NCBI GenBank assembly: GCA_943788755.1
Contig: CALSRM010000002.1
Coordinates: 1 to 64,000 of the forward strand
DNA from: an uncultured Flavobacteriales bacterium
GTDB lineage: Bacteria > Bacteroidota > Bacteroidia > Flavobacteriales_D > Parvicellaceae
Direction of reading: 5' to 3'
Length of the DNA stretch: 64,000 nt
The notes under the pieces are model-generated. The model was not told the origin of the DNA and made no database searches. It was given only the letters and a program-made list of their open reading frames with translations. Positions 1-14,009 of the stretch are shown here, piece by piece. The first letter of the stretch is position 1. Every line of letters begins with the position of its first letter. The position numbers were made by a program, and so were the translations under genes.

Positions 1-17
1 TCTTTGAAGTATTGAAG
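1..17 (+). promoter_or_regulatory. boxA-like rRNA leader element upstream of 16S
   Basis: The first bases read TCTTTGAagtaTTGAA. An element with the same TCTTTGA and TTGAA blocks (12 of 16 positions identical) lies upstream of the 23S gene at 1939-1954. Paired elements before 16S and 23S are typical of boxA-type antitermination or processing signals. The assignment rests on position and similarity only; the promoter itself lies outside the window. Confidence 0.35.
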
Positions 18-102
18 TAAAAAATTAGGAAACTAGCGTAAAATTAAATTTTACACAATTAAAGTCAAATCCGAGTACACAACAAAACTTAAAGTTATAA
101 TT

Positions 103-1626
<1,524 letters not shown>

Positions 1627-1751
1627 TTAGAGGTACGACGATTTGATTTTGTGCATAATTGTTTTTACCTAGTTTTCTTTTTTACTTCTTTATATATAAC
1701 TTATTATTTCCCAAAAGCTCAGTGTGCTTTGGCAGATTTGCTTTGGACAAT

Positions 1752-1825
1752 AGTCCCTTAGCTCAGTTGGTTAGAGCGCTACACTGATAATGTAGAGGTC
1801 CGCAGTTCAAATCTGCGAGGGACTA
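1752..1825 (+). tRNA. tRNA-Ile (GAT)
   Basis: A complete cloverleaf in the 16S-23S spacer. The acceptor arms AGTCCCT and AGGGACT pair fully, the D-arm is GCTCAGTTGG, the anticodon loop CTGATAA gives anticodon GAT, and the T-arm contains GTTCAAATC. The discriminator is A at 1825. CCA is not encoded (ACTACTA follows). Confidence 0.97.
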
Positions 1826-1837
1826 CTATAAAGTTTT

Positions 1838-1914
<77 letters not shown>

Positions 1915-1937
1915 CTATTTCCGTTATGGAAAATAAG

Positions 1938-1954
1938 TTCTTTGACATGTTGAA
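1938..1954 (+). promoter_or_regulatory. boxA-like element upstream of 23S
   Basis: TTCTTTGACATGTTGAA lies about 80 bases before the 23S gene. It matches the element at the start of the window ahead of 16S in its TCTTTGA and TTGAA blocks. A role in antitermination or pre-rRNA processing is inferred from position and repetition. Confidence 0.4.
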
Positions 1955-2032
1955 AATAAAATTAAATCAGAGTTAATATTTTATATTAACTATCAAATAT
2001 TAAGAATAAAGTTTAGAATAAGTTGTAACTTA

Positions 2033-4902
<2,870 letters not shown>

Positions 4903-4968
4903 AGCTGCAGTTTATTCTAATACTTTCTCTGGTTTAATTTTATTTTCAACATGCAATTTATTAAAAGT

Positions 4969-5079
<111 letters not shown>

Positions 5080-5085
5080 TTTTTG

Positions 5086-5122
5086 AAAAGCCTTTCATCA
5101 GTAGATGGAGGGCTTTTTTTTT
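5086..5122 (+). terminator. rRNA operon intrinsic terminator
   Basis: A 14-bp stem of AAAAGCCTTTCATC and GATGGAGGGCTTTT with G-U pairs, loop AGTA, followed by a T run through 5122. It begins seven bases after the 5S gene and closes the rRNA operon. Confidence 0.85.
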
Positions 5123-5185
5123 GCTCTGTTAATAAGTCGTTGCAACTTGTAATAACTTTTATGTACTCTACCTAAAGCATTGTTT

Positions 5186-5193
5186 TATTTTTG
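5186..5193 (+). promoter_or_regulatory. Putative -7 promoter element of carB
   Basis: TATTTTTG matches the Bacteroidota -7 consensus TAnnTTTG, 25 bases before the carB start. I see no good TTTG -33 element at 17-23 bases upstream, so the call rests on the -7 box and position. Confidence 0.4.
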
Positions 5194-5218
5194 CAGAAAT
5201 TTATCAAATTGATATTCT

Positions 5219-8032
5219 ATGCCGAAAGATAATTCCATCAAATCAATCTTAATTATTGGAAGTGGACCAATTGTTATTGGACAAGCTTGTGAATTTGATT
5301 ATGCTGGCTCTCAGGCCTCAAGATCACTTAGGGACGAAGGAATTGAAGTGACTCTTATTAATTCTAATCCTGCTACAATTATGACTGATAAAGTCGTAGC
5401 AGATAATATTTACTTGAAGCCTCTTACTCCAGAATCAATAATAGAAATATTAGAGATTCATGATGTTGATGCAGTACTTCCGACAATGGGAGGGCAAACT
5501 GCATTGAACTTATGCATTTCTTGTTCAGAAATGAATATCTGGAAAGATTATAACGTAGCTATTATCGGTGTTGATCTAGACGCGATTGAAATAACAGAAA
5601 ATAGAGAAGCATTTAGGAATTTAATGCTTGATATTGATGTGCCTATGGCTCCGCAAGCCACAGCGAAATCATTCCTTGATGGTAAAGGTATTGCTCAAGA
5701 ATTTGGGTATCCTATGTGTATAAGGGCTTCATATACACTAGGTGGTGCAGGAGCTTCTGTCGTATACAATGAAGAGGAGTTTGAACATGCAATGACGGAT
5801 GGTCTCCACAAATCACCAATTCATGAAGTAATGATTGATAAAGCATTGCTTGGATGGAAGGAATTTGAACTAGAGTTGCTAAGAGATAAAAACGATAATG
5901 TTGTAATCATTTGTTCTATTGAGAATTTTGACCCTATGGGTATTCATACAGGTGATTCTATAACTGTTGCTCCAGCAATGACATTAAGCGATACGACCTA
6001 TCAGAAGATGCGAACTATGGCCATCAAAATGATGAGAGCTGTTGGTAATTTTTCTGGAGGTTGTAATGTTCAATTTGCTGTAAGTGATGACGAAAATGAA
6101 GATATAATTGCTATTGAAATAAACCCTCGTGTTTCTAGATCTTCTGCATTAGCTTCAAAAGCTACTGGTTATCCTATTGCAAAAATTGCATCTAAACTTG
6201 CAATTGGTTATACATTAGATGAGTTGGATAATCAAATAACCAAAACAACATCTGCATTTTTTGAACCAACATTGGATTACGTAATAGTTAAGATTCCTCG
6301 TTGGGATTTCGGAAAATTTATAGGTTCTGATAAAAGACTGGGCCTTCAGATGAAGTCTGTTGGAGAAGTAATGGGAATTGGAAGAACATTTCAAGAAGCA
6401 TTGCAAAAAGCTTGTCAGTCACTCGAAATTGGGAGAAACGGTTTAGGAGCTGATGGAAAAGAATTAAAAGACCAAAATAAACTTTTGGACAGTCTTGGAA
6501 ATGCAAGTTGGGATAGATTATTTCATGTTTATGATGCAATTAAATTAGGTATTCCTTTTAAAACGATAAAAGAAATTACTAGAATTGACGATTGGTTTTT
6601 ACGCCAAATTGATGAATTAATTCAACATGAAAAACAAGTTGAAAAATTTGATATTTCATCACTTCCAAAAGAATTGCTTTTTGAGTCCAAACAAAAAGGG
6701 TATGCCGATAGGCAAATAGCTCACTTACTAAAATGTTTAGAAAGTGAAGTGTTTAATAAAAGGAATGAATTAGGTGTAAATAGAGTTTACAAAATGGTAG
6801 ATACATGTGCTGCTGAGTTTGAAGCACAGACACCTTATTACTATTCGACATTCGATGAAGAAAATGAATCAATTCCTTCCGATAAGAAAAAGATTGTAGT
6901 ATTAGGCTCCGGCCCAAATAGAATTGGCCAAGGAATTGAATTTGATTATTGTTGTGTCCATGGCGTCTTAGCTGCAAAGGAAGAAGGTTATGAAACAATT
7001 ATGATTAATTGTAACCCAGAAACGGTATCAACTGATTTTGACACAGCTGATAAATTATATTTTGAACCTGTCTTTTGGGAACATATCTATGATATCATTT
7101 TACAAGAAAAGCCGGTAGGAGTTATTGTTCAGTTGGGTGGTCAAACTGCATTGAAATTAGCAGAAAAGCTAGAGAGATATGGTGTTAAAGTTATCGGAAC
7201 AAGTTTCGATGCTTTAGATTTAGCTGAAGATCGTGGACGGTTTTCAAATTTATTAAAAGAGTTGGAGATTCCTTACCCAGAATTCGGAGTTGTAGAAAGT
7301 GCTGAGCAAGCAATTGAACTTTCTAGAAGTCTTGGATTTCCCTTACTGGTAAGACCTTCTTATGTTCTTGGAGGTATGAAGATGAAGATTGTTATTAATG
7401 AGGATGAACTTGAACATCATGTCGTTGATATTCTTAGAGACATGCCTAAGAATCAAATATTGTTAGATCACTTTTTAGGCGGAGCAATTGAATGCGAAGC
7501 AGATGCGATTTGTGACGGTGAGAATGTCCAAATTATTGGAATAATGCAGCATATTGAGCCAGCAGGGATTCATTCGGGAGATTCTTATGCAGTTTTACCT
7601 CCATATAATTTGGGGGATTACATTATTACACAGATAGAAGAGCACACCAAAAGAATTGCTATAGCGTTGAAGACGGTTGGATTGATTAATGTTCAATTTG
7701 CCGTAAAGAATGATATTGTATATATAATTGAAGCAAATCCAAGAGCGTCTAGAACAGTTCCGTTTATAGCGAAAGCTTACGGAGAACCTTATGTGAACTA
7801 TGCTGCAAAAGTAATGATGGGCAAAAAAGTTACTGACTTTACGTTTAATCCAAAAAAGGATGGTTATGCAGTTAAAATACCTGTATTTTCTTTTGAGAAA
7901 TTTCCTAATGTAAATAAAGAACTAGGGCCTGAAATGAAATCTACTGGTGAGGCGATTCAATTCATTAAAGATCTAAAGGATCCATTTTTTAGGAAAGTCT
8001 ATTCAGAGAGAAACCTTTACTTGAGTAAGTAA
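5219..8032 (+). CDS. carB: Carbamoyl-phosphate synthase large subunit
   Basis: Makes carbamoyl phosphate from bicarbonate, ammonia and two ATP in the cytoplasm, feeding pyrimidine and arginine synthesis. The 937-aa protein has both ATP-grasp halves. The first opens with GSGPIVIGQACEFDYAGSQA (residues 14-33), the second, near residue 570, with GSGPNRIGQGIEFDYCCVHG. NPRVSRSSALASKATGYPIAKIA and EANPRASRTVPF mark the two substrate sites. It ends soon after the second ATP-grasp, whereas the E. coli enzyme (about 1073 aa) continues into an MGS-like allosteric domain. That short form is, to my knowledge, usual in flavobacteria, so UMP/ornithine regulation through this domain is presumably absent. 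carA is not adjacent. The start is a plain ATG. Confidence 0.96.
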   Translation: MPKDNSIKSILIIGSGPIVIGQACEFDYAGSQASRSLRDEGIEVTLINSNPATIMTDKVVADNIYLKPLTPESIIEILEIHDVDAVLPTMGGQTALNLCISCSEMNIWKDYNVAIIGVDLDAIEITENREAFRNLMLDIDVPMAPQATAKSFLDGKGIAQEFGYPMCIRASYTLGGAGASVVYNEEEFEHAMTDGLHKSPIHEVMIDKALLGWKEFELELLRDKNDNVVIICSIENFDPMGIHTGDSITVAPAMTLSDTTYQKMRTMAIKMMRAVGNFSGGCNVQFAVSDDENEDIIAIEINPRVSRSSALASKATGYPIAKIASKLAIGYTLDELDNQITKTTSAFFEPTLDYVIVKIPRWDFGKFIGSDKRLGLQMKSVGEVMGIGRTFQEALQKACQSLEIGRNGLGADGKELKDQNKLLDSLGNASWDRLFHVYDAIKLGIPFKTIKEITRIDDWFLRQIDELIQHEKQVEKFDISSLPKELLFESKQKGYADRQIAHLLKCLESEVFNKRNELGVNRVYKMVDTCAAEFEAQTPYYYSTFDEENESIPSDKKKIVVLGSGPNRIGQGIEFDYCCVHGVLAAKEEGYETIMINCNPETVSTDFDTADKLYFEPVFWEHIYDIILQEKPVGVIVQLGGQTALKLAEKLERYGVKVIGTSFDALDLAEDRGRFSNLLKELEIPYPEFGVVESAEQAIELSRSLGFPLLVRPSYVLGGMKMKIVINEDELEHHVVDILRDMPKNQILLDHFLGGAIECEADAICDGENVQIIGIMQHIEPAGIHSGDSYAVLPPYNLGDYIITQIEEHTKRIAIALKTVGLINVQFAVKNDIVYIIEANPRASRTVPFIAKAYGEPYVNYAAKVMMGKKVTDFTFNPKKDGYAVKIPVFSFEKFPNVNKELGPEMKSTGEAIQFIKDLKDPFFRKVYSERNLYLSK

Positions 8033-8034
8033 AT

Positions 8035-8250
8035 ATGGTTTTAGCAGGTTCAGGAGGTCTTTATGAACTATTATTAATCATCTTGGTGATTATATTAATA
8101 TTTAATGGACTGAAGCGGCAAAAAATAATGAATAAAGTTGATTCAAATTTGAATTCAGGACCTAGAAACCAACATAATGAATCGATAATTCAAAAAAAAG
8201 AAAAGGTAAAAAAAGGTGATTATATCGATTTTGAGGAAACTTCGGAATAA
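8035..8250 (+). CDS. Small membrane protein, DUF4834-like
   Basis: A 71-aa protein starting two bases after the carB stop, so probably co-transcribed with it. One hydrophobic helix (about residues 9-26, YELLLIILVIILIFNGL) is followed by a charged tail ending in GDYIDFEE. From memory, DUF4834 proteins of Bacteroidota share this plan: an N-terminal helix, a linker, and a terminal G-[DE]-Y-[VI]-D-[YF]-E-E motif. They often sit directly before YfhO, as here. The function is unknown. The family call is from the motif and context and would need a profile search. Confidence 0.65.
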   Translation: MVLAGSGGLYELLLIILVIILIFNGLKRQKIMNKVDSNLNSGPRNQHNESIIQKKEKVKKGDYIDFEETSE

Positions 8251-8270
8251 TAAATTCCTTTATTCGAGGC

Positions 8271-8300
8271 TTGAGTATAACGTATATACTTTTATCTTTA
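8271..8300 (+). promoter_or_regulatory. Putative promoter of the yfhO operon
   Basis: TTG at 8271-8273, a 19-base spacer and TATCTTTA at 8293-8300 fit the Bacteroidota pattern TTTG-N19-TAnnTTTG with one mismatch in the last base. It ends 22 bases before the YfhO start. Confidence 0.5.
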
Positions 8301-8322
8301 CCCAACAACAAAAAACGATTAA

Positions 8323-11300
8323 ATGACGATTGATTGGAAAAAAATGCTTCCGCACGTGGTGGCAGTTTGCGTGTTTATTGGTATTGCAATGGCCTATTTT
8401 TATCCTGCTTTGCAAGGTAATATGTTAAAGAGCCATGACATTAAAATGCATAAAGGGATGGCCAAGGAGACAATTGATCACAGAGAAGAATTTGGAGAAG
8501 AACCTTTATGGACTAATTCAGCTTTCGGGGGAATGCCTGCAACTCAAATTACAGTTGTTTATGATTCAAATTTAATAGGCAAACTGCATAAGGTATTTAT
8601 GCTTGGATTACCCCATCCGATTAATTACCTGTTTCTTTATATGATAGGTTTTTACATATTCTTGTTATGTATGAAAGTGGATCCTTGGCTTGCATTAGCT
8701 GGAGCAGTTGCTTATGGTTTATCCTCCTATTTCTTTATAATTATGGGGGCAGGACATAATTCAAAAGCTGTAGCTGTTGCATATATGGCACCAGCGCTAG
8801 GGGGTTTTTTGTTAGCATATCGAAATAAAGTATTATTAGGAACAGCCGTGATGACACTCTTTATGTCATTGCAAATTAATGCTAATCATCCTCAGGTTAC
8901 ATATTATTTCTTTATAATGCTGTTCTTTATTTTTGTGTATTATGTTATTAAATATATAAAAGAAAAGGCCTTTCCATCATTAGCAAAAAGAACAGGACTT
9001 ATTGCATTAGGTACTTTACTTGCTATATCTACTAATATTCCAAATCTTTATGGTACAGCTGAATATTCTCCACATACACAACGTGGCGGGTCTGAGTTGA
9101 CTCCTGTTAAACAGCTTAGTCAATATGCAAATGAGATTGACACATTAGTGTTAAATAAATTGAAGTTAACGGGGTGTGATATGCCAAAATGTATTTTGGA
9201 AATGCCAATCGCTGAAATAGCTCAAAAGACAGGATTAGATAATGAAACTATTGATGGAGTTTTTAAAGTTTTAACGCAAAGAGGAATGAAAAAAGATTAT
9301 GCTTTGCTATGGAGTTATGGTAAGGTTGAGACTTGGAATTTTATGATTCCAAATATTAAAGGTGGAGCATCTGGAGCTTTAATAGGAGATGAAGAGTTTA
9401 TGAAAGGTGAGGGAAATGCAGAATTGAAAGAAATTCTTCAATTGAATTATCAATTATACCAAAGCCAAGTTTCAAATGATATTGTATCTACTTATTTTGG
9501 AAATCAAGCTTCAACATCTGGTCCTGTTTATATTGGAGCAATTGTATGCCTACTGTTTGTTTTGGGAATGGTATTTTGGAGAAACAACTTGAAATGGCCA
9601 TTATTAATTATGGTGATTTTATCAATTATGTTGGCATGGGGTAAAAACTTAATGTGGTTAACAGATATATTCTGGGATTACGCCCCCGTTTACAATAAGT
9701 TTAGAGCGGTAACAATAATATTAGTAATAGTTGAGCTGATATTACCTATAGTTGGTTTTTTATGGCTTAAAGATGTTGTTAAGAATAAAGAAACGTTCCA
9801 TGGAACGATGATGATTTTTGGCAGGAAAGAGATTGAGTCGAAAAAGCTATTTTTAGGAGTTTCAGGGTTTGTTGTTTTTGTGACATTATTATTTGCTGCT
9901 ATGCCTGGCTCTCTAATAGATTTGAAAAGTGACAAAGATGCTTCCATCTTTGGAGCCGGAAATGTTAGTAAACAAATTACTGCAATGGTTATTAGTAATC
10001 CAGAACAATCTGTACCACAAAATTATAATGGAGAACCCGAACAATATGCAATGGAAGTGACCCAACACTATATGCCTAAACTTGAACAGGCAGAAAAGCA
10101 GCTTGTTGCATATAGAGCTTCTGTTGTTCAAAAGGATGCTTTTAGAAGTTTAATATTTATGTTATTGGCAATTGGATTATTGTATTTCTTTATTTACAAA
10201 GAAATGAAGCCTGTTTATTTTACAATAGCTTTAGGCTCTTTAATTCTTATTGACTTATGGAGTGTGGGTTTACGTTATTTAGATAATGAACCCGGACAGA
10301 ATGCTGAATATGCCCGATGGGAGAAAAGTGAAGAGAAACTGATTCCATATACTCCTACTTATTCGGATGTTGCAATAATGTACAATGAGATTGCTGAAAA
10401 CCCTAAATTAGGTCAAGAAATAGAACAGTTTATTCAAGAAAAAACAGCCGAAAAAAATGAAGTCCTTACATATAGAGAAGATGCAAGTAAGCGGTTTAGT
10501 ATGTTGAATCGGATGACTAACTATAGAGTTTTATTGTTGGGTGACTATTCTCAAGAAACTTCTATATCTTATTTCCATAAATCTTTAGGTGGTTATCATG
10601 CTGCTAAAATTCAGCGATACCAAGATTTAATTGAGAGAAAAATGAGGGGGCAAATGCAGCTTGCTTCAAACCCAAATACATTGGGTCAGGCTAAAATATT
10701 ACATATGCTAAATACAAAATATATTATAGCTAATAAAGGAGGAGAAGGAGTGTTTATTGACATGAGGAATCCTACAACGCTTTCTCCTGAAAATCAACAA
10801 AAAACTCCAGGGTTTATAAATTCAGAAGTATTTGGAAATGCTTGGTTTGTATCAGAAGTCAAAGCATTTAATTCACCAGATGAAGAATTTGTAGCATTGG
10901 ATAATGAGAATTTAGAAAATGTAGCAATTACGGACGAGACTTATTCTAATGACAACGGGAAACTTTTCAACGAAGGGATTTCTGGAACTTATACAAACAA
11001 TGGAGATGAAACGGTAACAATGAGTTCTTATAGACCTAACGAGATTAAATACTCCTTGGATAATGTTAAAGGAGGAGAGCACTTTATTGTTTTTTCTGAA
11101 GTTTATTATGAATTAGGTTGGAAAGCTTACGTTGATGGTGTGGTGACTCCAATTAATAGAGTGAACTATACTTTAAGGGGGGTTAAGGTACCTGAAGGAA
11201 GTAAAGAGGTTATATTAAAGTATGAGTTGAAGTCGTTTGAATCATTATCAAATATTGCTTTAGCTTCTTCTAGTTTAATCATTTTATTAGTTTTTGGCTT

Positions 11301-11337
11301 TGGTTACCTTTCTTTAGTTAAAGGAAAAGATGATTAA
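8323..11337 (+). CDS. YfhO family membrane protein (probable GT-C glycosyltransferase)
   Basis: A 1004-aa polytopic inner-membrane protein. An N-terminal helix (about residues 10-28) is followed by the loop with KSHDI and the WTNSAFGGMPATQI segment usual in the family. About a dozen further hydrophobic segments extend to residue 650, then a large extracytoplasmic domain, and a last helix near 975-997. The C-terminal domain has the YfhO-type ending (WKAYVDGVVTPINRVNYTLR, then VPEG and a final helix). Firmicute YfhO proteins are needed for glycosylation of teichoic acids. In this phylum the acceptor is unknown; with two glycosyltransferases directly downstream, a role in surface glycan or protein glycosylation is a reasonable inference. 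Its end overlaps the next start by 8 bp. Confidence 0.85.
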   Translation: MTIDWKKMLPHVVAVCVFIGIAMAYFYPALQGNMLKSHDIKMHKGMAKETIDHREEFGEEPLWTNSAFGGMPATQITVVYDSNLIGKLHKVFMLGLPHPINYLFLYMIGFYIFLLCMKVDPWLALAGAVAYGLSSYFFIIMGAGHNSKAVAVAYMAPALGGFLLAYRNKVLLGTAVMTLFMSLQINANHPQVTYYFFIMLFFIFVYYVIKYIKEKAFPSLAKRTGLIALGTLLAISTNIPNLYGTAEYSPHTQRGGSELTPVKQLSQYANEIDTLVLNKLKLTGCDMPKCILEMPIAEIAQKTGLDNETIDGVFKVLTQRGMKKDYALLWSYGKVETWNFMIPNIKGGASGALIGDEEFMKGEGNAELKEILQLNYQLYQSQVSNDIVSTYFGNQASTSGPVYIGAIVCLLFVLGMVFWRNNLKWPLLIMVILSIMLAWGKNLMWLTDIFWDYAPVYNKFRAVTIILVIVELILPIVGFLWLKDVVKNKETFHGTMMIFGRKEIESKKLFLGVSGFVVFVTLLFAAMPGSLIDLKSDKDASIFGAGNVSKQITAMVISNPEQSVPQNYNGEPEQYAMEVTQHYMPKLEQAEKQLVAYRASVVQKDAFRSLIFMLLAIGLLYFFIYKEMKPVYFTIALGSLILIDLWSVGLRYLDNEPGQNAEYARWEKSEEKLIPYTPTYSDVAIMYNEIAENPKLGQEIEQFIQEKTAEKNEVLTYREDASKRFSMLNRMTNYRVLLLGDYSQETSISYFHKSLGGYHAAKIQRYQDLIERKMRGQMQLASNPNTLGQAKILHMLNTKYIIANKGGEGVFIDMRNPTTLSPENQQKTPGFINSEVFGNAWFVSEVKAFNSPDEEFVALDNENLENVAITDETYSNDNGKLFNEGISGTYTNNGDETVTMSSYRPNEIKYSLDNVKGGEHFIVFSEVYYELGWKAYVDGVVTPINRVNYTLRGVKVPEGSKEVILKYELKSFESLSNIALASSSLIILLVFGFGYLSLVKGKDD

Positions 11338-12634
11338 AAAAGTTTTAATTATAACATATTATTGGCCGCCAAGCGGAGGTGCAGGAGTTCAACGTTGGTT
11401 GAAATTCGTTAAGTATTTAAGAGAATACGGATGGGAACCTGTTGTTTTTACTGCTGAAGGAGGAGAAGTGCCTGTACTTGATAACTCTTTGAAAAAAGAT
11501 ATTCCTGAAAATATTGAAGTTTTAAAAGGACCAATTTGGGAACCATATAAAGTGTATAAAAAATTAATAGGACAAAAAAAAGAGGATAAAATACAAACGG
11601 GCTTTTTAACAGAAAATGAAAAGCCAAAAACGATTGAGAAGCTTTCAATTTGGGTACGAGGAAACCTGTTTATTCCTGACGCTAGAAAATTTTGGATAAA
11701 ACCTTCAGTAAAGAGATTGACTAAATATTTGAAAGAAAATAATGTAGATGCCATTGTATCGAATGGACCTCCGCATACAACCCATATGATAGCTCTCTCT
11801 TTAAAAAAGAAGTTTGGTGTTCCATGGTTAGCTGATTTTCGCGACCCATGGACAAATATTGATTTTTATGATAAATTGCTTCTTTCAAAATGGGCTGATA
11901 AAAAGCATCATAAATTAGAAGACGAAGTAATCAATCTTGCAGATGAAGTAGTTACTGTTAGTCCTAATTGGGCAAAAGATTTTTTAGAGCAATCAAAAAG
12001 AAAATTTCAAGTAATATACAATGGATTTGATGAAGAAGATTTTAATAAGGGAACAGTAGAGTTAGATAAAAAGTTTTCATTCGTTCATATTGGATCTCTG
12101 AATAAGGATAGGAATCCGCATAATCTTTGGGTTGTGTTGGGGGAACTTTGTTCTGAAATTGAAGGGTTTTCTGAAGATGTTGAAATTAAAATGATAGGTC
12201 CTGTTGACATAGCTGTTAAGCAAGAAATAGCCTTTAATGGGTTGATTGAAAGTTTTAATAAATTAAATTATGTTCCTCATAATGAAGTAGTAAACTATTT
12301 AAAGGGAGCTCAAATGCTTTTATTACCAATTAACGATACGCCAAATGCGATGGGGGTTATTCCGGGTAAACTTTTTGAGTATTTAGCGGCAAAACGACCT
12401 ATTTTGTGCATTGGACCTGTTAAGGGAGATTCATGCAGGATAATCAAAGAAACCATAGCGGGTTATGTCTTTGGATTTGATGAAAAAGAGAACTTAAAGA
12501 GAATTATACAGGAGCTTTATTCAGCGTTTAAAAAATCTGGATTTGTTGATGTTTCAAATAAAGGTATCGAAAAATTTTCAAGAAAAAATTTGACAGGAGA
12601 AATGGCTGAATTACTAAATAAAATAGCTAAGTGA
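11330..12634 (+). CDS. GT4-family glycosyltransferase
   Basis: A 434-aa cytoplasmic or membrane-associated glycosyltransferase of GT-B fold. The N-terminal acceptor-side Rossmann domain opens with IITYYWPPSGGAGVQRW (residues 7-23), common in Bacteroidota GT4 proteins. The donor-binding half has FVHIGSLNKDRNP and the E-containing motif VIPGKLFEYLAAKRPI. The start codon lies inside the end of the YfhO gene (8-bp overlap), which indicates translational coupling and a shared operon. Donor and acceptor sugars cannot be read from sequence. Likely used in surface polysaccharide or LPS assembly. Confidence 0.88.
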   Translation: MIKKVLIITYYWPPSGGAGVQRWLKFVKYLREYGWEPVVFTAEGGEVPVLDNSLKKDIPENIEVLKGPIWEPYKVYKKLIGQKKEDKIQTGFLTENEKPKTIEKLSIWVRGNLFIPDARKFWIKPSVKRLTKYLKENNVDAIVSNGPPHTTHMIALSLKKKFGVPWLADFRDPWTNIDFYDKLLLSKWADKKHHKLEDEVINLADEVVTVSPNWAKDFLEQSKRKFQVIYNGFDEEDFNKGTVELDKKFSFVHIGSLNKDRNPHNLWVVLGELCSEIEGFSEDVEIKMIGPVDIAVKQEIAFNGLIESFNKLNYVPHNEVVNYLKGAQMLLLPINDTPNAMGVIPGKLFEYLAAKRPILCIGPVKGDSCRIIKETIAGYVFGFDEKENLKRIIQELYSAFKKSGFVDVSNKGIEKFSRKNLTGEMAELLNKIAK

Positions 12635-12637
12635 GAT

Positions 12638-13687
12638 ATGGATAGCAGTAAAGTTATTTATGTTCATTCGGTCAATACTTCATTTGTTAAAAAAGATTTA
12701 GCGCTTCTTGAATCAAATTTTAGAGTAAAAAAATCTTTCTTTAATCCTAATAATAAACTGTTAGTTCCATTTCAGTTTGCAATGCAGTTTTTCTTTTTGT
12801 TTTTCAATATATGGAGAAGTAATATTGTGATTTCGCAATTTGCGGGATATCAATCTTTTTTACCTACACTTTTCGCAAAGATCTTTAACAAACCTTGTTT
12901 AATTGTTCTAGGAGGTACTGATTGTGTAAGTTTTCCTTCTATAAGCTATGGGAATTTTAACCGACCTGTTTTAAAAACATTTACAGCTTGGTCTTTAAGA
13001 TTAGCCACCCATTTTGCTCCCGTTCATAAAAGCTTGGTTGAATCCAATTATACGTATACAAAAGATGATTACCCTAAACAAGGGTATAAAATATTTTGTC
13101 CTAAGGTTAAAGGGGGGTATACGGAATTGTTTTATGGATATGACGCTGAACAGTTTAGAAATGATGAAGCGAAAATCCCAAACTCGTTTATTACTGTTGG
13201 TTTCTTGAATAACCCCAATTATTTCCGAAAAGGGATTGATTTGATTGTCGAAATGGCAAAAAGTTATCCTGATAATAAATTTACAGTAGTAGGAGGAACA
13301 ATCGATGATATTCCCGTAATAAATGTACCATCAAATGTTAAATTAGTTGACTCTGTTTCTTACGATGAATTGAAAGCGCTGTATGCAAAGCATGAGTTTT
13401 ATTTGCAGCTGTCAATTTGTGAGGGATTCCCAAGTGCAATTTGTGAGGCGATGTTATGTGGATGCATTCCAATAGGCTCTGATGTAGCTGCAATACCAGA
13501 AATAATTGATGACTGTGGATTTGTTTTGAAACATAAAAATGTGGAAGAACTTAGAAGTCTATTTGCTGAAGCAATGGCAAGTGATAAAAATTCGTTGTCA
13601 CAAAAATCTAGAAAAAGTATAATGGATAGATTTCCTCTTGATGAACGAAATAAATTTATTGATTTAGTTAATAAATTAATAAAATAA
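12638..13687 (+). CDS. GT4/GT1-type glycosyltransferase
   Basis: A 349-aa protein three bases after the preceding glycosyltransferase, third in the yfhO operon. The N-terminal half is divergent, with a hydrophobic patch at about residues 44-60 (FQFAMQFFFLFFNI) that may hold it at the membrane. The C-terminal half has the glycosyltransferase group 1 signature: FITVGFLNN, FTVVGG, and SICEGFPSAICEAMLCG (residues 259-275), where E262 and E270 form the EX7E motif, then GSDVAAIPEII. Substrates are unknown. No terminator is evident after it. Confidence 0.82.
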   Translation: MDSSKVIYVHSVNTSFVKKDLALLESNFRVKKSFFNPNNKLLVPFQFAMQFFFLFFNIWRSNIVISQFAGYQSFLPTLFAKIFNKPCLIVLGGTDCVSFPSISYGNFNRPVLKTFTAWSLRLATHFAPVHKSLVESNYTYTKDDYPKQGYKIFCPKVKGGYTELFYGYDAEQFRNDEAKIPNSFITVGFLNNPNYFRKGIDLIVEMAKSYPDNKFTVVGGTIDDIPVINVPSNVKLVDSVSYDELKALYAKHEFYLQLSICEGFPSAICEAMLCGCIPIGSDVAAIPEIIDDCGFVLKHKNVEELRSLFAEAMASDKNSLSQKSRKSIMDRFPLDERNKFIDLVNKLIK

Positions 13688-14009
13688 CTCGCTATTAAGG
13701 TCATTCTTGAACAGAAGTATTATTCATAGACATTAAGCTTACTAATCCATAATATATGGATATGTAATCAAGATTACAAAATTCATTCATTTCCGTAATT
13801 TTGAAACAATTAATTTATGGTGAATATGTTGAGATATATAAATGAGCAATTACAATCTTTTTCTTTAATATATAACGTGTCTTTCCATTCTTAACGGGTA
13901 TTTGAGACTAGCGCCTATATAATAGTCAGCAGAACTCACTAAAAAGAAAGGACTAGTGTCATTTTCTGGTTGTCAAGAATAAGTTGAAAAAGGATATTCA
14001 GACATAAGT
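13688..14009. other. Intergenic region between convergent genes, no gene seen
   Basis: A 322-base AT-rich gap between the end of the GT operon and the end of the flippase gene. It holds a small inverted repeat, ATCCAT-aatat-ATGGAT near 13745-13761, without a T run. I see no coding sequence, RNA gene or convincing terminator. Confidence 0.5.
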
